From Equus caballus (lineage: Eukaryota; Chordata; Mammalia; Perissodactyla; Equidae): a DNA stretch of 64,000 nt. The position numbers were made by a program, and so were the translations under genes. Below are positions 23,425-35,439 of this stretch, in pieces (the stretch's first letter is position 1; each line of letters opens with the position of its first letter). Under the pieces are notes generated by a model, which made no database searches, was not told where the DNA came from, and saw only the letters and a program-made list of their open reading frames with translations. The DNA lies in contig NC_091695.1 of NCBI RefSeq assembly GCF_041296265.1, forward strand, positions 16,599,001 to 16,663,000. Reading direction: 5' to 3'.

Positions 23425-24430
23425 TGACATGCTGAAGAGATTTAAAACTCAGATTGGTGGGGGTGAGAAGTGATTATGTGATTTGTAAGATCCATTTAAA
23501 CCTCAGATTCTATAATTATATTATTTCTTGGAAAAAAAATCTCACCCGTGAATTTGTCTGAATTAGCTCCAGGGCCAGGCCCCCAGGCAGCTGTTAGTTC
23601 ACCAAGAAAGAAGTCAAGTTGTAAGATTAAAAATGCCAACTAGCTCAGCTACAGTAAGTTCTTTGTTGATTTATAAATGGCATCCTTCGGATAAGGCCTT
23701 TCTCTTGAGCCTCATAAGTGCTAACACATATCCTGTTTGTAGGTAAATCCTGTGGAGTTTCTTAGCTGTGGCTAACTAGACCTCTGGAGTATTTCACTGT
23801 CATTAGCAGATCTTTCTAACAACCCAATTATTTCATGTAATCTAAGTGAACATCAGAAGACAACTTTTATAACATTCATCTTTAATTTTTAACACCTTCC
23901 TTAAGTCTACATGAAGACAAAACACCATGACAAGAGAAAAATAACTCAACCACATAAATTTGTATATTTGATAACAAATGAACTCAACATAAAGTCTATA
24001 TATCTGGTATTGTATAAATTAAACATTTAGGTTGGTAACTATCTGAATCAAACTTTTCATTATAATGTTTTGTTTTAATTGAACTACCATTCATGATGAT
24101 CATAGTTTTTAAATATTGTTTTCAGAGATGCATTGTGATAGTTACAAACTCTACTATAATTTTGGCACTTCACACTGGCTAACGTTTACAGTACTTCTTC
24201 AATGTAGTTGTTTCTTATGCCAATTGTGGAATTAGATTAACATGATAATGAAGAAAATATTATGGCTACAATGGTGAGTGGAAAGATTGCTTTAGAACCC
24301 AAATACCTGTCTAGCTTCCCAAGGCCTAGAGTACTACAAAATGGAAAAAGTGCAGATTTAAGTCTAAACAGTAAGGGCTGTCCATGAAGGAACTTTCAAA
24401 AGAGAAGTTCCTGGGGCTATTCCAGGATAA
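23425..24430. other. Gene-free stretch, nothing recognised
   Basis: A somewhat GC-richer patch at 23560-23610 is unexplained. There are no OR motifs. Confidence 0.4.
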
Positions 24431-24435
24431 AGCTG

Positions 24436-24649
24436 TTTCTTCTTTTTCTTTTCCTTCTTCTCCCCAAAGCACCCCAGTACACAGTTGTATATTCTAGTTG
24501 TAGGTCCCTCTGGTTCTGTTTTGCAGGATTCCACCTCAGCATGGCTTGATGAGCCGTGCTAAGTCTGCGCCCAGGGCCTCACCTGGCAAAACCCTGGGCC
24601 ACTGAAGCAGAGCGCGCAAAATTAACCACTCATCCACAGGGCCGGCCTC
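24436..24649 (-). mobile_element. ERE1-type SINE
   Basis: Reverse complement of the ERE1 subtype: 'gttgtatattctagttgtag' marks the 'acaactagaa' body, and the head lies at the high-coordinate end ('ccacagggccggcc'). Pol III box regions are degraded. Confidence 0.85.
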
Positions 24650-25890
24650 TCCAAAAAAAATCTGTTTCCATAATACAAATCTAAGGAGAGGGTGGTTTAA
24701 AACCCTAGAGAGATAGCAACATATATTTTCAAATGGGAAGGGTAAACCAGAATGAAGGCAGAAGAAATTATATATGGATCATATCCCAGTTGGTCAGAAA
24801 CTAGTTGGGGTATGGTTTGATGTTTGATAGTTTCAAGGACTAATTTCACAAAAACCAGGTACCTGTCAAAGTGTTCTTATTGGCAGCTTCATGCACTTCA
24901 ATAGGTAGAGGAACATGTTCTCAAAGTAACAAAATGCTCAAGAGCAGAGCTCATCTTGTCTTAATCCAATCCAAAGATCTTTTCATCCCAGAAGGACTTC
25001 TCTTAAATTGTTTACTGGGAGTGGAAAAGTTTGGGGAGGTGGGCTGTAGTCTATTGCCAGCCTATAGACACATAATTTCTCATAACTCTTCCAATTTTAC
25101 TTCTTCTAATTGAAGTAGAAGCAAATATAGTGATATTTATGGTAATAAAAATATTGGCATCAGCAGAATAACAGAACTTGGATACACCTTCTAAATTAAC
25201 TAAGTAAACTACTTGTAGAAAAAGGGAGCATTGTTTAACGTCATAGAATGAGATGATGGCACCGTGAGAAATAAAACCCATGTCTCCTGATCCTGAAGCT
25301 GGTGTTCTTACTCTCCATTATGTTTCCATAACCATAATACGCTTGCTAAATATTGTTACGTGATGGAATTCATCAATTTTTTCAATAAAACATGCAGTAT
25401 CCATGAGGTTGGAGGCTGGATCTTTCTGTCAAAAGAGGAAGCTATAGAAACATCTATGACATGTACACATTTGTATTTTGGTAGCAGGTTTCATTTTTGA
25501 AAACAGCCAAAATAATTCACAAGAAAGTCTTAAAAGTTAGGTCAGTTGTTTAGCTGAGAAATAGATTCTTTGGTCAACTATGGAGTAACGATTACTGTTT
25601 GATGTTTTTTTTTTCCCTTATAAAAGATCGCCCACAGCAGTTTTCAGAGAAGGTTCTAGATTCAAGAAATTAGTATATAGGAATCTTTTTAATAGTAAAT
25701 TATTTTAGAGATGTATTTTGCCATTTGCCTTTGGAAAAAAGCTACATTTTATTGCCACTAATAACTTTCAATCTAATAAATTGTCTCTTCCTATGGTATA
25801 TAATCAAAAAATCTTTTAATATACCAAGCCATAATCACATACTAGCTCCAAGGAATTCTGTATAATGAAAAGATCACAGGATACGGAGTA
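24650..25890. other. Gene-free stretch, nothing recognised
   Basis: No OR motif and no repeat I can name. Open frames near 24871-25281 on both strands are chance. Confidence 0.4.
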
Positions 25891-25894
25891 AGAA

Positions 25895-26090
25895 TATTTG
25901 GGGTCAAGGCTGACTTACATCTTCCATGATCTAGTTATTTAAACTTTTTGAACCCCCATTCTTTCTGTAAAATAAGAACACTAGATTTCAATTTTACAAG
26001 GTTGTTGTGACCATGTGAGGACATATTAAAAATTTAAATAGGTTTAAATACAATTAATTTTTATAAACACTAGCAATTTTTGCTCAACAG
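25895..26090 (+). repeat. MIR-like SINE, degraded
   Basis: 'cattctttctgtaaaataag' followed by 'acaaggttgttgtgaccatg' matches the 3' half of MIR. Confidence 0.45.
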
Positions 26091-26339
26091 AACAAGATAC
26101 CCAATATAATTTTAAATATTAGGTAGATTAAGGGTGTGCCAAGAGGTACTGGCAAGTATTTTCTTTCTAAATTATATTCCACAGTGTTCTAGACACCAGT
26201 GAAAAGAATGGCTTTCTGAATACCGAAGTTTATATACGCAGGCACATGATACGACTCTGAAATTAGAAAAGAAACTGTTTCAATGTGCTACCAAACAAGA
26301 GAGGTTCTGGCGTAAATGCTGCCTTTTGTCCAATAACCT

Positions 26340-26530
26340 TTGAAATGGTTGAAAGAGCATCAAATTTGGATTTAAGTGAATACTAGCTCTGTCTCTGACA
26401 TTGGGCTGGTTATTTAGCTTTTTTGAACTTCATTTTCTTTCATCTGTAGGGATAATCATAATAATACCTACCCTGCAAAGGTGCTGGAAGTGTCAGGTGA
26501 GAGGTATGGGAAGGGCTTTAAAATAATAAA
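26340..26530 (+). repeat. MIR SINE
   Basis: MIR order is clear: 'agctctgtctctgacattgg', 'aacttcattttctttcatct', 'gggataatcataataatacc', 'gcaaaggtgctggaagtgtc'. Confidence 0.6.
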
Positions 26531-26577
26531 ACATAAAAATGCAAAGATCATGATAGAAATAAAGTGTTCATCTTGAG

Positions 26578-27509
26578 TCATTCATTATCTGAAGTTATAT
26601 TCCCTTTTAACAAGCTTCTAATGGCATTTTTTACCTCTCTGTTCCTTACTGTGTAGCTAACAGGGTTTAACATGGGAGTAACAGGAATATAGAATACTGC
26701 TATGGTCTTATCCATGGGAAAGGTAGCTACTGGTCACAGGTACATAAAAATACAAAGCACAAAGGAAAACACAACAACTGTGATGTGGGAGCCACAGGTA
26801 GAGAGGTCTTTTTCCTCCCTGCAGAGCTGTGAGTCCTCACGGAGCACAGGATGACCACATAGGATACCAATAACATTACAAAAGTGTTCACAGGAATTAC
26901 CCTATCATTGGCAGAAACCAAGAGACAAATAAGGAAAGTGTCCACGCAGGCAAGTTGTATCAGGGGGAGAACGACACACATGAAGCGATCTATAATGTTG
27001 GAGCAACAGAATGGGAGCAAGAAAGAAATAGAATCTGTACAATATAGTGGAGAAAAGCCACTGCCCAACACTCCCCCACCAGGAGGTAGTATATGCGGTG
27101 GTTCATGATGATCAAATAGTGCAGAGGTCGACAGATGGCCACATAGTGGTCATAAGCCATGACGACAAAGAAGGTTAAACTCTGAAGCTCCAGAGAAATG
27201 TTCAATAAAGAGCTGTGTCATGCAGCCATGGAAGAAGACAGCTTTTGAACCCAAGAGCAAATTTGCTAGCATTTTAGAGATTATGGAAGAAAAATAGCAT
27301 GCATCTATCAAAAACAGGAAGGCCAGGAAGAAATACACTGGGGAGTCCAAAGTTTGGCTGCAGATTATAGTAACCACAATGAGCAGGTTGCCTATGACAA
27401 TGACAATGTAGGTGATAAGTAATACTGAAAATAGGATTTTCTGCATCTGAAGATCCTGTGTAAGTCCCATTAGAATGAATTCAGTCACATTCATTCTGTC
27501 TTCTTTCAT
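26578..27509 (-). pseudogene. OR4C-like olfactory receptor pseudogene
   Basis: Full-span class II OR relic. The ATG at 27509 opens MKEDRMNVTEFILMGLTQD, TM1 VIGNLLIVVTI and SPVYFFLAFLFLIDACY, open to about residue 119 (27150). A frameshift follows at ECL1/TM3, and the next frame carries [17 protein letters not shown] (27205-26990). Another shift near 27070 leads to a frame with [24 protein letters not shown] (for [13 protein letters not shown]). The KALSTC region is shifted again and a stop ends the CDQ frame at 26727. The C-terminal exon part ([23 protein letters not shown]) is readable again down to TGA at 26578. At least three frame breaks. The N- and C-termini resemble OR4C receptors such as OR4C12. 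Confidence 0.88.
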
Positions 27510-27544
27510 TTCAAAGCTGATGATGAATTCAGAAGTGAGGAATT

Positions 27545-27565
27545 AACCTGTAAAGACAATATTTT
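27545..27565 (-). promoter_or_regulatory. Predicted splice acceptor before the OR4C-like pseudogene
   Basis: The minus strand reads 'aatattgtctttacag' with AG at 27549-27548, 39 bases before the ATG. Position and pyrimidine tract match the acceptors upstream of the intact ORs. Confidence 0.45.
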
Positions 27566-27766
27566 CAATAGCAAAGTGATGAGAACTTTATATTTTGAGT
27601 TTTCAGATAAGACCAAAGCGTTTCAATAATATAAGCTATTTTCTTTCATGGTGTGCCAGAGGAGAAGACACATGCTACTTTTTTATTTTATAAAAAGAGA
27701 GAACTTTTGAAGCTGCCTAATTCACATCCTTACAAGGATGGTGAAATCCTTCTTCAATACCTTCTC

Positions 27767-28034
27767 TTTTTTTTTTTTTTTTTTTAAGATTGGCACCTGA
27801 GCTAACATCTGTTGCCAATCTTCTCTTTTTTTTTCCCTTCTGCTTCTCCCCAAAGCCCCCCAGTAAATAGTTGTATATTCTAGTTGTAGGTCCCTCTGGT
27901 TGTGCTATGTGGGATGCTGCCTCAGCGTAGCCTGATGAGCGGTGCCATGTCCGCGCCCAGCATCCAAACCAGCGAAACCCTGGGACGTCAAAGTGGAGCG
28001 TGCTAATTTAACTATTTGGCCACGGGGCGCCCCA
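27767..28034 (-). mobile_element. ERE1-type SINE with target-site duplication
   Basis: Poly-T at 27767-27786 is the A-tail on the minus strand, then 'gattggcacctgagctaaca', 'gttgtatattctagttgtag', and the head ending near 28034. Flanking copies 'caataccttct' (27755-27765) and 'caacaccttct' (28035-28045) differ by one base, giving an 11-bp target-site duplication. Insertion lies about 250 bases upstream of the OR4C-like pseudogene's start. Confidence 0.9.
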
Positions 28035-28261
28035 CAACACCTTCTGACAAGTGGTCACTGGAGCTTTGCTAGAGGACATCCAGGCACAAGGAGCTCACCA
28101 TACAGTACACTGATGGCTTTTCAGCCAGTAAAAAATGTTAAGTACTCTTCCTTAAATATAAAAAACATCTATTTGTACAACTATTGGTTCTGGTTCTGCA
28201 CACTGCTGATATAGAGATTAAGTCTAACTCACCCCTCTTCCATTTCAAAGCCCTTTAGGTC

Positions 28262-28350
28262 ACAGAGAAGTGGGACTGTATCTGTCTTGTTCATCTTTTT
28301 ATCCTCAGTACTTGGTTCAGTATGTGACTCATTTATTTATTCAATTAATA
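28262..28350 (+). repeat. L2 3'-end fragment
   Basis: 'ggactgtatctgtcttgttc' and 'tatcctcagtacttggttca' match the conserved L2 3' end (actgtgtcttgttcatctttgtatcc-type). Confidence 0.6.
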
Positions 28351-28354
28351 TTAA

Positions 28355-29860
28355 ATTAATAACTAAGTTGTGAGGCTCTTTACTTATTTCCTCTGTGTTT
28401 TATTGTCCAGGTAACTCCAAAAAAAAGTGTTTGCTCTCTTTCATAGAAAAAAGATTGATAAACTGTTGGAATGTTAACTATGGGTACTCCTTTCACCCCT
28501 TCACATCTGCTGTTACTCTCTCCACCTTGAGCAGCTGTCATCCCTGGTCTGTTTCCTTTACCTTCTGGACAACAGGTAGTACTATCTCAATGTTAGAGGG
28601 AAGGTGAGAAGAAAAGAATGCCAGAGTATTTATTGTCCTGTTTCCCTCCTGTGAGTGTCTTTAACTGAGACTAGTCTCTTCTGGGTGGACCCTCTGGGTT
28701 CCTGTGATCACTCTCTCCCCTGCCCTCTAGGCCTAGTTGTGGGAACGGCTTCCTACTGTCCTTAGTCTTGGGGTGCTTTACCATCCCTTATTAGCACACC
28801 TTGATAACCATCATAAGTATACTCTTTTTAATCTCTCATTTTAAGTATGCTTCTTCAGGGCTCCAGTAGATACAGAAAGTTGCACTTTTCACTTAGTAAA
28901 TAAATAAAAATAAATGAGAAAATACTTTCCTTTTATATAAATTTATTTAAAAAGCATCTTTACTTCTTTTGATGTATAGCTGCTAAATAAATTTAACTGT
29001 AATCAAGGAAAAGTATTGTACAAGACTTTGAAATGTAATATAAAGATATGGGGTGTCCTTAATGGAAATCTGTATATTATCTATAGCACTCTCTTTTTTT
29101 TATAATTATATATAGGGTTTTATAATTGTATAGTGTTTGTGCTTTTACTACCTTTAAGCTATTTTACAACTCTTTACATTGTAGAAAACTGATAACGCAA
29201 ATAATTCTTGTCTATAGAAATGCAAATGTTGTCTGGTGGAAGTTCAGTTGATTACTCTGAACATTACATATAAAGCCAGTTTTGTATTTCTTTGTAAATT
29301 TATTATACACCCCTGATTGAACAATGTAAATGTGGTACATTGCTTTAAACTGATTACATCTTATTTGTTTCCTCTTTAATTAATGGGCTAAAAACAAATC
29401 TTTGTAGTGCTCATTTTATATTTGTATGAAAGTCATGATTTCACTTTTCTTATAATTTGTTGGCTGTTGGATATTAGAATATTATATTTTAGAAAGATCA
29501 GCTAAAAGACTCATAAAAACCGAGATAATTCTTACTCTGTGTGTTATTTCACAATGAGTGTTTCTGTTTTATTTTGTTTGGGATTTGTTTCTATTTAATC
29601 AATTTATTAAAAAATCTCCTTTAAACCTGTTTTGCAGTCAAATGGAAACAAACAATGTTATTAAAAAACATTTTTATTAATCTCTCTATTCCAGTCCTAC
29701 CCTTACTTAGCTAACATGAGTATCCTTATCAATCAAAATAAAACCAAGCTATGGAACAAATTATGTCAATTTGGCCATTGTGTGTGTGTAGGATGAGGGG
29801 TGAAGGATTATGGGATGGAATATAGTTTTATGCTCTATTTAATCATTAATTTATAAGTTC
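28355..29860. other. Gene-free stretch, nothing recognised
   Basis: AT-rich, with a T-rich tract near 29090-29130. No gene motif or repeat I can name. Confidence 0.4.
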
Positions 29861-29864
29861 ATTT

Positions 29865-30725
29865 CCAAATATTTATTGATTATCTACCACATGCCCAAGA
29901 CTCTAGGAAGTGGGATATAACAGTAAAACAAAACAAAAGAAAACAAAATAAAAAGACAGATAAAGTCTCTACTTTCATGGAGCTTACATTGTAGTAGGTA
30001 GAGAAAGAAAATAAATTAAAAAGGAATTATGTAGTATGTCAAATATTAATACCTGCTATGAGGAAAATAAAGCAAGGTGAAGGATACATGGAGTCTGGAA
30101 AGAAGGATTATTTTCTATAAGGTGTCAGAGAAGGCTCTTTTGAGAAGGATACCCAAAAGCCAAACTTGAAGAATGTTAGGAAGGAGCTACAAAGACATCT
30201 ACGGAAGGAAAGTTCCAGATAGGAAGATCAGCAAGTGGAAAATCCTTGAGGAGGGAGCACAGCTGGTATAATAGATCAAAGGAGGTGAGGGTAGCTGGAG
30301 TGGAATGAATAAGGATTGGTTGATGGCAGATCTTACAGAGCATTGTAGATCATTGTAAGAGAGATGATTTTATTCCAAGTGACAAGTAAAGCCATTGGAA
30401 GGTTTTCCATGGAAGAATGGCAGGTTCTGACTTAAGTGTCAAGTGGATTATTCTGGCTATGTATGGAGAATAGGTTACAGAGGAGCAAGAGTGGAAGCAG
30501 GCAGACTAATTAAGAGGTTATTGTAAACAACCAGCTGAAAAGTGATGGTGGTTTGGACCAGGATGGTAGGAGCAAAAGTGGAGGATGGTAGCAGTGGAGG
30601 TTGATGTATTACAAAAGCACATCCCATAGAGCTTGCTGATGGACTAATGTGGATGTAAAGAGAGAAAAGAGTAAAAATTACTCCAAAGATTTTGGATATC
30701 ACCTTAAGGCAGTGCTGTCATTTAT
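29865..30725 (-). mobile_element. L2 LINE fragment, 3' end to ORF2 tail
   Basis: The plus strand reads the reverse complement of L2: 'tatttattgattatctacca', 'catggagcttacattgtagt', 'tcagagaaggctcttttgag', 'ggattattctggctatgtat', 'ggatggtaggagcaaaagtg'. Continuous for ~860 bases, so it is one of the longer L2 relics here. L2 is an ancient mammalian-wide LINE. No open frame survives. Confidence 0.7.
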
Positions 30726-30769
30726 TGAGACAATTTCATATCTAGATGTCACAACTAACACAGTCAATA

Positions 30770-30930
30770 TTTCCTTGAATGTTTATCAAGTGCCAGACAC
30801 ATTTAATCTTTACATCAACATTGAGTCAGACACTGTTATCATCCTTATTTAGCAGATGAAATAACTAAGACTTAGAAAGGATAAGGAAGCTCTTCAACTT
30901 AAGTCAGTGGGCTGCAATCCTAGCCTTTCA
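30770..30930 (-). repeat. MIR SINE
   Basis: 'gtgccagacacatttaatct' and 'atccttatttagcagatgaa' are the reverse complement of the MIR 3' half and core. Confidence 0.6.
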
Positions 30931-30939
30931 TTGAAATAA

Positions 30940-31110
30940 AAAGCAAAAATAATTCTATAAAATCTATCTAACTTTTGAATCTCTTGACTGTTTATTGTAA
31001 AATGAAGATAATTGATTCAAGTGATGTCTGAGAGTGAGAGGGCTACTAGCTCGGCAATTGGCACAAAGCAGACACAACATAGGTAATTGGCAATATCAGT
31101 TATTTTCATT
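30940..31110 (+). repeat. MIR-like SINE fragment
   Basis: 'gtttattgtaaaatgaagat' and 'aattggcacaaagcagacac' follow the MIR 3' half ('tgtaaaatggggataat' and 'ctggcacatagtaagcgc'). Confidence 0.45.
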
Positions 31111-31346
31111 CTTACTGAACATTTTTAAAGAGTAGGTTATCATTATTGACTGTGAAAATGGAGGACACTTGAGTATGACTCTTATTATAGTGTTCTTTCT
31201 ATGAGGCTGCATGTATGCCATCCAAAGCAATGGATTATTAAAAAGAATGAGGACATGTTTGCCTATGACTTATCTACATGGTTTTTAACTACCCAGCATG
31301 AATCTTTTTTTACTTCTTTACCAAAGTGACTGTTTGTGTGCTATTT

Positions 31347-31372
31347 AACACACACACACATACACACACACT
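31347..31372. repeat. (CA)n microsatellite
   Basis: Alternating AC units interrupted once by AT. Confidence 0.9.
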
Positions 31373-31374
31373 CC

Positions 31375-32375
31375 ACACATATCAGAATTAGTTACTTTTG
31401 GCATTAGACAGAGACAGTGTCACACATGACTACAGTTTTAACATGAGTGGCAAATGTAATATTCTGACGTACAGAAATAGATTTACTTACAAGTGTTCTC
31501 CTTCACTGATACTCTCTCCTTCAAACCCATTTTCTTCTACCTTTTTCTTAGCACACCTCCTCCCCAACAAAAGAGATCTCTACTTGTCCAATGCTCTCCA
31601 TCCCCTTCTTATGCCTCTAGATTTTGTTTTCCTAGAGTTACTGTAATGTATAATAGCGTATACTTGAGGAGTAAATAATATTTCTCCCCTTAGAGCCCCA
31701 GAAAATATTGCTATGGTATTTTCTGAAGAAAGACTGGTAAGAATATTCTGAGTAGACTCTAGTAGAGGCATAGCTACCAAGAGGGCCACAAAATGTGAAG
31801 AGCCTTATCTATGCCCATCAGTGATGCACGTGATAATATAGAAACCAAGATGGATATACTGCTAGCACTCAATCAGTCCCCTTTAAAGCTATAAACCATT
31901 TCAGTGCATTTAAATAAGGCACCCCTTTTTGCCTTCAGGAATTAAAGAAGCATTTCTCCAAAAGCTTCAACTTGGTAGAAATATGCTTATTTACTATATT
32001 TTAAATCATGTACGTTTTTTGGAAAAATATAGGTACAGTTATGTAAAAGTATGTATGAAAAAATACAGAAACTAAATAGAGCAAAATTGTATTATTTTAT
32101 AAAGTTATTGTAATGCTGAAACTATCTTTTTTCTTATCTGTATTTTATATTTTTCTATGATGATTATATATTATTCTAATTAGAGAGTTAGAAAAGACAC
32201 TTCTTAAAAGCATTTTAATGCCCTTCTAAATGTTCTAATAGCTCCTTATCAGCTCTATTTCCATTTTTGTGGTGTCAGAAATATTAAAGTTCTGAAATAA
32301 TTAAGGACTAAGGAAATTAAGCCTACTTTCCTCTTAAGATATGTGAATCATTTTGTAAATTATAGAGTTCTGTGA
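31375..32375. other. Gene-free stretch, nothing recognised
   Basis: Overlapping short frames at 31398-31789 lie in different frames on both strands and show no domain. Confidence 0.4.
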
Positions 32376-32399
32376 GAAGGCCTTTATTACTATAAGTGA

Positions 32400-32645
32400 T
32401 ATCAAAAATGATATTCACGGCTTCATATATGCTAGGCATTGTGCAAAGAATTTTACATAAATTATCTCATTTAATATTTTTAAAATATAATCATACATGG
32501 TTGGAAGTTTCTTCCTTCCAACAGATAAGAAAAATTGAGACAAGGAGAGGTTAAGCCTTGTAGCCCAGGACATACAGGTAGTGAGGAGCAGACCTGAAGA
32601 TATAATTCAAGTCTGTCTGGCCTCAAGTATTCATCTTGACTTTGG
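32400..32645 (-). repeat. MIR SINE
   Basis: 'tgctaggcattgtgcaaaga', 'ttacataaattatctcattt' and 'gaggttaagccttgtagccc' are MIR read backwards. Confidence 0.65.
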
Positions 32646-32954
32646 CTCCACATTACCTTCCATGTAAAAGCTTACTGAGGTAGTTAGCATGATCTTTCTT
32701 TAGCATCCATCTTTCAACAAGGCTTTAAAAAGATGGTTTCTCATCCTGTCTCTTCGAGGCATTAAAAAATGGATTCAAAAAATACTTGGAATTTGAAACA
32801 TGTCAACTTCTTCCTCTGAGAGTTTCACATCTCTCCTATTAGATAATTTAGAATTATTATTATTTATTTGTTTACTTTGTTAAGTCAGTTAATGGCATGT
32901 TACTATGCCTGTCCATTTCTAATCTGCCCTAAATTCACTATTATAAGGAAGTAT

Positions 32955-33155
32955 CATATATTGAGCATGTACTATTTGCAGTGCTCTTTCGTATGCAATG
33001 TCAAATAACCCTATGAAATGAATACACTATTCTCAATTCATAGATAAAAAAGCTGAGGCTTAGAATGGTTTATTTCACTTGTCCAGGATAGTGAGGCTGG
33101 TAAGTGGTAGAACTAAAAACCAGTCTGTGTTCTTTAAGTTCAGTGATCTCTGTCT
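32955..33155 (-). repeat. MIR SINE
   Basis: 'atattgagcatgtactattt', 'ataaccctatgaaatgaata', 'aagctgaggcttagaatggt' and 'ctggtaagtggtagaactaa' follow the MIR reverse complement closely. Confidence 0.7.
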
Positions 33156-33159
33156 AATT

Positions 33160-34425
33160 TAAAAGCTTTCCAAAATCAGAAGTCTCTGGAAAGTGTTGAA
33201 GCATGTTTCAATTGAAGCAGAATGATAATCCTGGATTTCAAGTTATAATGAGAATATTCTGAGAATTCAAATACATGGAGGCCATAATTTGATCTATAAA
33301 GAAATAAATTTAAAAATCTTAGGCATTGAGAATTGAATGAATTATTAAAGACTATCGAATTCATTATTTTTATTTTTCATATGAAGAAAGTGACCCAGGG
33401 AACGAAAGAAATACTCCCCAAGTTGCACATTCAGATGGTGACACATTAAAAACAAGAAATTAGATTTCCTAAATCTCAACCTGTTTATCTTTTCCCTACA
33501 TGTAATAGCTGGAATTCTCACTTGTTAAACAGTAATTTAAACAAAAGACATTGTTTTGTTTGTCTAATTGATCTATATAATTATTTCAATGAACCTCATT
33601 ATTTTCCAAGTGAGACTTGCCTTGGGAAATGAAAACATTGAGAGATCGTAGCCAAATATAGCCTTTGACTCTCTCCTATAGGATTTTCTCATAGAACGGT
33701 AAATCACAAAATGTCAAGCTTATGATACAGAATTCTTTTAAGCTTCCATTTTCCACACAGATTTAGCCTGTCTCTCCATTTTATTCCGAAACCAAACAAG
33801 TAAATTAAGTGACAGTGTGTTAAGATTCACTTTCTGCATCTGTCAAATCTTTTTGATAGCCCAGGCACATAGTACAGATTTTTTGCTTACTATTTTGGAA
33901 AGAAAGATTAGTTCTAAATACTTCTACTCAGTCCTTCATACCATGATAACTTTACTGCAGTGGTCAGGGACCCACTATGGAAATGTATGCCTCCTGTAGA
34001 ATACATTTAGTCCGAGTGTATAGACAGAACTGGCCCAGTGTGACAGCTTCGGGCCAATATTCTTTCACCTTCCCTCTGCTTTCTGACCAGTGCACTATAG
34101 TGGCATTCTGCCACCCAGGAATGAGCATTAGTTTAGAACCTATTTCCAGTAATATCCAGAAAGATTTGAGTATTTTTCTTTGCCCAGAGCACAGTTACCT
34201 GGTAAATAGTCTCAGATCCCTCAGAGAAATGTTTAGATGAAGATTTATACCACCAATTTGTGGTGATATCATAGAGTTCTTATTCAAGGATGCCTGATGA
34301 CACCTTCATTCAAAAGGCTCTGGATTCAGAAACTATTCACATCTGGTTATTAGATGAAAAACCATGCTTTTCCTGAATTGAAACGTGGTGATTCAATTCA
34401 GACTTCTGTTCACCAAAACAAGATT
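33160..34425. other. Gene-free stretch, nothing recognised
   Basis: No gene motif. The open frame 33977-34240 contains no recognisable domain. Confidence 0.4.
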
Positions 34426-34427
34426 AT

Positions 34428-34461
34428 TTTTATCATCATCAACATCATCATCATCATCATC
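34428..34461. repeat. (ATC)n microsatellite
   Basis: About ten imperfect ATC units directly at the edge of the MLT1-like LTR that follows. Confidence 0.85.
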
Positions 34462-34462
34462 G

Positions 34463-34805
34463 TATTAGTCTGTTTGGGCTGCCATAACAAAATACTACAG
34501 AATGGGTAGCTTAAACAACAGACATTTATTTTCCCACAGTTATGGAGGATAGAAGTCCAGATCAAGGTGACAGCAGGGTTGGTTTCTGGTGAGGTCTCTC
34601 TTCCTAGCTTACAGATGGCCACCTTCTCACTCTGTCCTCATACAGCCTTTCCTCTGTGAACACACATGCAAGAGAACTCTGGTGTCTTTTCCTCTTCTTA
34701 CAAAGACACAGTTCTATTGAATTAGGGCCCCACCCTCATTATCTCAAAGAGTACCAGCCATTGCAGTCCCCATTGTTCAGGACTTTCAAACCTAGTACCA
34801 GATAT
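34463..34805 (-). mobile_element. MLT1-like (ERVL-MaLR) LTR fragment
   Basis: 'tattagtctgtttgggctgc', 'cataacaaaatactacagaa' and 'gaattagggccccaccctca' are the reverse complement of an MLT1 LTR. It is a non-coding fossil LTR, shared in type with the copies at 39.7 and 47.1 kb. Confidence 0.75.
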
Positions 34806-34829
34806 ATACGTATGAAGAAAATTTTTAGG

Positions 34830-35072
34830 GGGCCTGGCCCAGTGGCGCAGCAGTTAATTTCACATGTTCCACTTCAGCAGCTGGGGGTTCACTGGTTCGG
34901 ATCGTGGGTGTGGACATATGCAATCCTTGTCAGCCATGCTATGGCAGGCATCCCACATACAAAGTAAAGGATGACAGGCATGGATGTTAACTCAAGGCCA
35001 GTCTTCCTCAGCAGAAAAGAGGACGATTGGTGGCAGACGTTAGCTCAGGGCTAATCTTCCTAAAAAAAAAAA
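34830..35072 (+). mobile_element. ERE SINE
   Basis: Head 'ggggcctggcccagtggcgc', B box 'ggttcggatcgt', body with 'ggccagtcttcctcagcaga' and 'cagggctaatcttcct', then an A tail at 35061-35071. Confidence 0.88.
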
Positions 35073-35439
35073 TCAATAAAATTTTTTAATCTCAAAAAAT
35101 TATCAAAATATAGTAAAAGATCAAAAAATAGTTTAATCTGAAAGAAAGGAATAGAATGCCTTGGACCTAGCCTCTAGGAGTAGCCACTTGAATATATGAG
35201 ATAAATGACATATACTAGTTGTCAGAATAACAACATATTACACTGACTCAACCAAAGTCACTCATGTGTTAGAGACTAATGTGCTATAATAATAACAGAA
35301 AAGCTGTTTATAATCATTTGAGCAGGCTTTGCTAGGGCTAAGGATCACCACATAGCTTGTAGGGATGTTACAAAAGACCATTAGGCATGGCTCCCCGTAG
35401 TCTCCAATGGATTTATCTTGAAGTGGACTTTTAATTCCA

